NCBI GenBank assembly: GCA_023427575.1
Contig: JAEZAY010000340.1
Coordinates: 1-10,815, forward strand
Length of the DNA: 10,815 nucleotides
Reading direction: 5' to 3'
Source: Bacteroidota bacterium
GTDB lineage: Bacteria; Bacteroidota; Bacteroidia; Chitinophagales; Chitinophagaceae
The notes below the pieces were generated by a model. The model did no database searches and was not told the origin of the DNA. It worked only from the letters and a program-made list of their open reading frames with translations. This document shows, piece by piece, positions 7,747-10,815 of the stretch (its first letter is position 1; every line of letters begins with the position of its first letter). A program made the translations under genes and the position numbers.

Positions 7747-7773
7747 CGAAGCCTTTGCGCTGCAAAAACTCCG
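7747..7773 (-). other. 12-pair RNA stem-loop in the arg leader
   Basis: CGGAGUUUUUGC (7773-7762) pairs with GCAAAGGCUUCG (7758-7747) around the loop AGC. All 12 positions pair on the minus-strand RNA, including three G-U wobbles; in the plus-strand RNA those three would be A-C mismatches. No U-tract follows, so it is not a terminator. It sits between the leader peptide stop and the GNAT start, where it could affect initiation, anti-termination or RNA stability. Confidence 0.5.
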
Positions 7774-7804
7774 GAAAAGGTTTACAAGCCTATGGGATGG
7801 GGTC

Positions 7805-7933
7805 TCAACGTCGTACCCTAACGGGGACAGTACGGCTAAAAAAAACTGTACCGGGAAGTACAGGGAAAAACCCACGCAACGTAGCGGCCACGGAAGCCAC
7901 AAGAGCGATTAAAGAGGTAGGTTTTTTTTGCAT
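7805..7933 (-). CDS. putative 42-residue leader peptide with arginine-rich end
   Basis: ATG-initiated frame beginning MQKKPTSLIALV, with an A-rich start (ATGCAAAAAAAACC) of the kind Bacteroidetes use in place of a Shine-Dalgarno, and an in-frame TAA upstream. The middle is hydrophobic and the last residues are SRTVPVRVRR followed by TGA. Arg occurs at 20, 34, 39, 41 and 42, encoded CGT, CGT, AGG, CGA and CGT. Four of the last nine codons are Arg, immediately ahead of an arginine operon whose first gene starts 113 bases later. Codon 20 lies just ahead of a terminator-like hairpin within the frame, and codons 34 and 41 lie in opposite arms of another hairpin. This fits a ribosome-sensed leader peptide, or less likely a nascent arrest peptide. 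Frames are also open here in other directions, so coding is unproven and I recognise no homologue with certainty. Confidence 0.45.
   Translation of the reverse strand: MQKKPTSLIALVASVAATLRGFFPVLPGTVFFSRTVPVRVRR
7838..7863 (-). terminator. terminator-like hairpin with U8 inside the leader
   Basis: On the minus strand CUGUACU (7863-7857) pairs with GGUACAG (7852-7846) around a UCCC loop, giving six Watson-Crick pairs plus one U-G, followed directly by eight U (7845-7838). The U-tract exists only in the arg-sense direction. It lies inside the leader reading frame, 10 bases after Arg codon 20. ACAGU (7849-7845) can instead pair with ACUGU (7831-7827), which would exclude this stem and also the CGUAC/GUACG stem. 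The stem is short, so termination strength is uncertain. It could also be a late terminator for the hydrolase gene 225 bases upstream. Confidence 0.45.
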
Positions 7934-7944
7934 TTCTAAATAGG

Positions 7945-7958
7945 TAAACTTGAGTTTA
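7945..7958. promoter_or_regulatory. 14-base palindrome in A/T-rich promoter region (candidate operator)
   Basis: TAAACT-TG-AGTTTA is a perfect six-base inverted repeat around two central bases. It ends 12 bases upstream of the leader ATG, within the A/T-rich segment (7934-8087) between the hydrolase stop and the arg leader. The position suits an operator over the arg promoter. It does not match the ArgR box I know (TGAAT...ATTCA). I find no clean Bacteroidetes TAnnTTTG -7 element nearby; TTTCTTTG on the minus strand around 7974-7981 is a one-mismatch candidate. The rest of this 154-base A/T-rich stretch shows nothing I can name. Confidence 0.35.
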
Positions 7959-8087
7959 AATTTTTAACAGCACAAAGAAAGTACTTTTTTTAAAAGCATG
8001 GTCATTTTTATTGTGAAAATTGAGCCTGCTGAATGTTATTTATGTTTAACAAACAGTTGTAAGCGGTTTCGAAGGGAAAAAAGGCAG

Positions 8088-8927
8088 TTACCGGGCAGAC
8101 ATAAGTACCGAACGTACCGTATCGGCATTTCCCCAGCGGATAAGGTGACCGGCTTCGGGCAGATAGATGAATCGCGCTTCTTTCCCCTTTAGCATTTTTT
8201 CGGCAAAATGAATGTTTTCAGGGCGAATGATATAATCGCGGCCCCCCTGAATCACGGTAACCGGAATTTGAAGATCCTGCCATTCAGGGGCTAACTTTTG
8301 AAGTTCTTCCACATGTCCAAACTTTTCTTCAGTGGCATTACGCAGGTACCGGGGCAGAAACTGCATAATCAGCCCCGATTTCAGGTACCGGTGAAACCAC
8401 CAGAACTTTTCAAGATCCGGGTCGATGGCCGGTGCCAGCATCACCAGATGATGAAATTTTTCAGGATACAAAAGCGCCATTTTTGCTGCAATGGGAGCAC
8501 CGTACGAACTGCCTAAAACAATTCCGGTTTTAAAAGATTTGTTCAGGCGCAATGACTCATGAATGGCGGTTGCCTGCATCTCGATTGAATTGACGGCCGA
8601 TTTGCGGTTTTTAAACGTTGATTTGTTATAACCCAAACGGTCAACCGCAATGAGGTGAAAAGATTTCTGAAGAATGGTGTCTTCTAACATGTTCCTGCTT
8701 CCGTACCAGGCGCCCGGAGCGCCATGGATCATGATCAGCGGCGGCAATGTATCCGCTCCCATGGTTGCGCAGAACAGCCGGACAGAATCATTTTCGATGT
8801 TAAAAAAAACCGGCCTGGCGGGTTTGTCGCTGTAGTAGTTTCGGATCTGTTTATCGGTCATCACCCAGCGGCGGAAACATCCGCTGCAAAGGATCAATAC
8901 CAGTATGCAGATAAGGGTTCTGTTCAT
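8088..8927 (-). CDS. alpha/beta hydrolase, probable lipoprotein
   Basis: A 279-residue alpha/beta-hydrolase-fold protein. The N-terminus MNRTLICILVLILCSGC reads as a type II (lipoprotein) signal peptide with Cys17 as lipidation site, although Cys rather than Leu at -3 is unusual. The fold shows the oxyanion motif HGAPG at 68-72, nucleophile Ser141 in G-S-S-Y-G, a probable acid D231 in GGRDYIIRP and catalytic H261 in EAGHLI, with a short cap around 172-200 rich in Trp/Phe. I chose the ATG at 8927 because it puts the signal peptide at the very N-terminus; an ATG at 8975 would add 16 residues with no signal character. Substrate is unknown: esterase, lipase, epoxide-hydrolase-like and aminopeptidase activities share this layout. 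It is co-directional with the arg operon but separated by 396 bases, so probably not part of it. Confidence 0.85.
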   Translation of the reverse strand: MNRTLICILVLILCSGCFRRWVMTDKQIRNYYSDKPARPVFFNIENDSVRLFCATMGADTLPPLIMIHGAPGAWYGSRNMLEDTILQKSFHLIAVDRLGYNKSTFKNRKSAVNSIEMQATAIHESLRLNKSFKTGIVLGSSYGAPIAAKMALLYPEKFHHLVMLAPAIDPDLEKFWWFHRYLKSGLIMQFLPRYLRNATEEKFGHVEELQKLAPEWQDLQIPVTVIQGGRDYIIRPENIHFAEKMLKGKEARFIYLPEAGHLIRWGNADTVRSVLMSAR

Positions 8928-9021
8928 GGATACAAAATCACAGAATTTGAAGCATTTAGTGACCGGGGAATACATCTTACCCGGACAGCAATGATTTTCA
9001 CATTTGCAAATTACCTTCCGT

Positions 9022-9804
9022 TTAAACGATGGATGCAGGAACGGAATGAATGGCGGTTCTCATTTCCCGGATCAGGGAAGGGTCTTTTTCAATCGCATTT
9101 CCGATAATGATGAGATCGGCGCCCGCTTTACAGTTCCGGTAAGCTTTCTCCGGATCGGTGATACCTCCTCCTACCAGCAAAGGAACAGCGATCTGTTCCG
9201 CCACTGCCTGAATCATCGATTCGGAAACAGCCCTTTTCGCTCCGCTGCCGGCATCCATGTAAATAAGTTTCATGCCAAGCATTTCGCCGGCCAGGGCTGT
9301 GCAGAGGGCAATCTCATTTTTATCGGCCGGAATGGGCAATGCATTGCTGATATAAGATACCGTTGTTGGAGCGCCGCCATCTATCACCATATAGCCGGTA
9401 GACAAAATTTCCAGTCCGCTTTGCTTCACGAAGGGCGCAGAAATAACATGCTGGCCAATCAGCAATTCGGGATTTCGGCTGGAGATCATGGAAAGATATA
9501 ACAGCGCATCGGCGAATGGAGAAACCTGCGAAGGGCTGCCGGGGAACAGTAAAACCGGAATATTACAGTTTTTCCGGATTGTTTTTATAACCTCATCAAG
9601 CTGATTGCTTACCACCAGGCTTCCGCCTACAAATAAATAATCAACTCCTGCTTCAAGGGCCAGAGCGCAAAGGTTGCCAACTTCAGAAATTTTTATTTTA
9701 TCGGGATCAATAAGAACGGCAAATGACTTTTGGCCATTCGCTTTTTTCTGAACCAGCGACTGATAAATGCTCAAACTCATGCATTGACTTTTGGTCTGCT
9801 GCAA
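9022..9804 (-). CDS. geranylgeranylglyceryl-phosphate synthase / PcrB-family prenyltransferase
   Basis: TIM-barrel prenyltransferase that joins a polyprenyl diphosphate to sn-glycerol-1-phosphate, the first ether bond of archaeal-type lipids; Bacteroidetes homologues (group II GGGPS) are known and active in vitro. In 260 residues: VLIDPDK at 30-36 (Mg/diphosphate-binding Asp), FVGGS at 58-62, PGSPSQVSPFADALLYLS at 88-105, STGYMVIDGG at 135-144, MDAGSGA at 183-189, and the phosphate-gripping VGGGI at 211-215 and GADLIIIGNAIE at 228-239. Either ATG at 9804 or the one at 9780 (MSLSIYQSL) may be the start; the eight-residue difference is outside the fold. It is 94 bases upstream of the hydrolase start and 128 bases downstream of the DUF2490 gene, so operon membership is unclear. 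The prenyl chain length and role in the cell cannot be inferred; the family assignment is firm. Confidence 0.9.
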   Translation of the reverse strand: MQQTKSQCMSLSIYQSLVQKKANGQKSFAVLIDPDKIKISEVGNLCALALEAGVDYLFVGGSLVVSNQLDEVIKTIRKNCNIPVLLFPGSPSQVSPFADALLYLSMISSRNPELLIGQHVISAPFVKQSGLEILSTGYMVIDGGAPTTVSYISNALPIPADKNEIALCTALAGEMLGMKLIYMDAGSGAKRAVSESMIQAVAEQIAVPLLVGGGITDPEKAYRNCKAGADLIIIGNAIEKDPSLIREMRTAIHSVPASIV

Positions 9805-9932
9805 AAATGCGGAAAGTTTGCGAATAAATGCGGATGGCTTTCAATCCATTGCTGCCCCCTTAGATCAATAACAGCGGTTTATAGTAACTGAAATATTCAC
9901 AAGCCCGTACCGGAATACCCGGAATCTGTGCT

Positions 9933-10676
9933 TTATCGCAAATAAACCGCCAGTTGCCAGATATGATTATTAGCGAAGGCTTTATTTCGGCCGCTGATAT
10001 ATTGATTCATATAGCCGGTTTCAAGATCGAGATTGGATTTGATCCGGTAACCAACAGCCAGGTATAAACGATTTTGGTCGAATGTTTTCCCGTTTACCGG
10101 GCCTTTGTCGCCAAAATTCAAAAAGACTTCATTCTGCAAAGCGCCGAAAACACCCTTTGAGAAATTCTTTTCTCCACTGAAAGGCAGTAAAGCCCGGGTA
10201 AAATATCGAAATCTGTTCGAGAAACTGGTTCCGGTTGTTTTAAGCTCACTTCCCGAAAGCTCCGAGATCGGCAGGAAGCGTTGTTCGAGCCGGAATCGCT
10301 GTTGAACCGGCAGAAATCCAAGATTGTGATTCACCATTAACTGTTCCCATAACCTGTTTTCGATAGGCATTCCGCTAATATTTTCGACAACCCTCCGGTT
10401 GGAGATAAATGCATAGCCGGCCGTTGCGATAAGATTGTTTTTTAGTTTGTAATTTATTCCCGTTCGAATCAGGAAGGTCTGGACATGCTCCAATTGGTCG
10501 GAGCTCCGCAACTGCGCATCCAAATGAATGCTTGTTTTATTGTTTATGCTCAACGTATTAAAGGAACCCAGCCATCCGGAAAATGAGGTTTGTGCCCGGG
10601 AATCGACTGCAGTATGGAGAAAAATAATGGATATAAAAACGGCGCTTATACATCTCATGCAGGCAAAAATATGCAT
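9933..10676 (-). CDS. DUF2490 family outer-membrane beta-barrel protein
   Basis: A 247-residue protein with an N-terminal signal peptide: a hydrophobic run at about 10-22 ends in VDSRAQ, so cleavage is likely near residue 28. The remainder alternates polar and hydrophobic residues as in transmembrane beta strands and ends in QLAVYLR. Features I associate with DUF2490 are ENRLWEQ at 106-112, RFRLEQRF at 127-134, NRFRYFTR at 154-161, QNEVFLNFGD at 181-190, FDQNRLYLAVGY at 199-210 and ETGYMNQY at 219-226. The function of this family is not established. The ATG at 10658 (MRCISAV) would give a more compact signal peptide and may be the true start. Downstream, 9805-9932 holds only short weak inverted repeats and no terminator I can support. 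Confidence 0.85.
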   Translation of the reverse strand: MHIFACMRCISAVFISIIFLHTAVDSRAQTSFSGWLGSFNTLSINNKTSIHLDAQLRSSDQLEHVQTFLIRTGINYKLKNNLIATAGYAFISNRRVVENISGMPIENRLWEQLMVNHNLGFLPVQQRFRLEQRFLPISELSGSELKTTGTSFSNRFRYFTRALLPFSGEKNFSKGVFGALQNEVFLNFGDKGPVNGKTFDQNRLYLAVGYRIKSNLDLETGYMNQYISGRNKAFANNHIWQLAVYLR

Positions 10677-10815
10677 GCACCCGTCAATACCATTCTATCC
10701 GGCCTTAATTAATCATAAAATTTCTCCGGAGCGGCAGATCCTTTCCCTTAAAGCCGGTTCCAGTGCGGGAATAGCTCATTTCCATAGCTTACGCATTTTC
10801 AGCCACCCGGCCAAA

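Larger units (their letters stand above)
7692..7933 (-). promoter_or_regulatory. candidate structured 5' leader of the arginine operon
   Basis: A 242-base stretch directly before the GNAT gene with no conventional gene. By hand count, 7861-7920 is about 55% and 7801-7860 about 50% G+C, against about 23% for 7921-7980 just upstream, so composition changes sharply where a transcript would begin. Read as minus-strand RNA it holds a chain of hairpins. GUGGC (7900-7896) pairs with GCCGC (7888-7884). CUACG (7884-7880) pairs with CGUGG (7876-7872). A terminator-like stem with U8 lies at 7863-7838, CGUAC (7834-7830) pairs with GUACG (7816-7812), a 12-pair stem spans 7773-7747, and CAGUG/CACUG spans 7734-7720. 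Several contain G-U pairs that would be A-C mismatches in the opposite transcript, which supports function on the arg-sense strand. It also contains the 42-codon leader frame. I do not recognise it as a known riboswitch, T-box, tmRNA, RNase P or SRP RNA. Confidence 0.5.

Noticed and set aside
7808..7837. AGCCGUAC...GUACG..GUU on the minus strand resembles the lower stem of a group II intron domain V.
   Set aside because: Two extra bases interrupt the 3' arm, the apical stem and GNRA loop are wrong, and no other intron domain or intron-encoded protein is nearby.
7702..7902. A 66-codon minus-strand frame (TTG start) running through the arg leader in another phase.
   Set aside because: It has no ATG start and odd composition rich in Cys, Phe and Leu, and it overlaps the better-supported ATG leader frame and the RNA stems.
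7692..7933. Leader region considered as tmRNA, RNase P RNA, SRP RNA or T-box.
   Set aside because: None of the diagnostic conserved segments of these RNAs is present on either strand.
7709..7943. Two plus-strand open frames across the arg leader (7709-7912 and 7740-7943).
   Set aside because: G-U wobble asymmetry and the U-tract point to minus-strand function, one frame starts with TTG, neither resembles a family I know, and both would be antisense to the operon leader.
10664..10671. TATTTTTG on the minus strand matches the Bacteroidetes -7 consensus TAnnTTTG near the DUF2490 start.
   Set aside because: It overlaps the beginning of the reading frame, and the only TTG upstream is about 13 bases away rather than the expected 19-21, so it is probably chance.
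10776..10814. Possible tail of an upstream minus-strand gene (LAGWLKMRKLWK then stop).
   Set aside because: Twelve codons at the edge are too few to support a gene call.
10675..10815. A plus-strand frame starting ATGCACCCG and open to the window edge (47 codons).
   Set aside because: It is short, not recognisable, and overlaps or nearly touches the divergent DUF2490 start with no room for promoters; 47 open codons occur by chance often enough.

Overview
The window reads as chromosomal DNA from a Bacteroidota (Bacteroidetes) bacterium, plausibly the Chitinophagaceae/Sphingobacteriia side of the phylum (the family-level guess is inference). The reasons are the transcarbamylase type (N-succinylornithine rather than ornithine carbamoyltransferase), the lineage-typical divergent ArgG/ArgH/ArgC, a bacterial geranylgeranylglyceryl-phosphate synthase homologue, a DUF2490 barrel, and start codons preceded by A/T-rich sequence without Shine-Dalgarno motifs. 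Every gene I can support lies on the minus strand, so the window reads right to left.

Right part (10676 down to 8088): a DUF2490 outer-membrane protein, a GGGP synthase/PcrB-family prenyltransferase, and a lipoprotein-type alpha/beta hydrolase. These are loosely spaced and show no clear link to what follows.

Middle (8087 to 7692): a 396-base stretch without a conventional gene. By hand count its upstream part is very A/T-rich (7921-7980 about 23% G+C) and carries a 14-base palindrome, as expected of a promoter/operator. It then changes abruptly to about 50-55% G+C sequence with several hairpins that pair better as minus-strand RNA. A 42-codon ATG reading frame in this part ends in an arginine-rich tail (RTVPVRVRR, stop). 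A terminator-like hairpin with eight U lies inside that frame, and one Arg codon sits just before the hairpin. I interpret this as a candidate arginine-responsive leader (attenuator) for the operon downstream. It is the most interesting element in the window.

Left part (7691 down to 1): a compact eight-gene arginine operon in the order GNAT acyltransferase - argG - argC - argD - argF' - argB - argE - argH (argH is cut by the window edge). The genes overlap or are separated by at most 57 bases. Together they give an acylated route: the GNAT probably N-acylates glutamate, ArgB phosphorylates it, ArgC reduces it and ArgD transaminates it to N-acyl-ornithine. ArgF' carbamoylates that to N-acyl-citrulline, the M20 enzyme removes the acyl group, and ArgG plus ArgH finish arginine. 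Residue 90 of ArgF' (Val) predicts the succinyl version of the pathway. No argJ, classical argA, ornithine carbamoyltransferase or carAB lies in the window. ArgB lacks the N-terminal extension associated with arginine feedback inhibition, which leaves the leader RNA and the first acyltransferase as likely control points.
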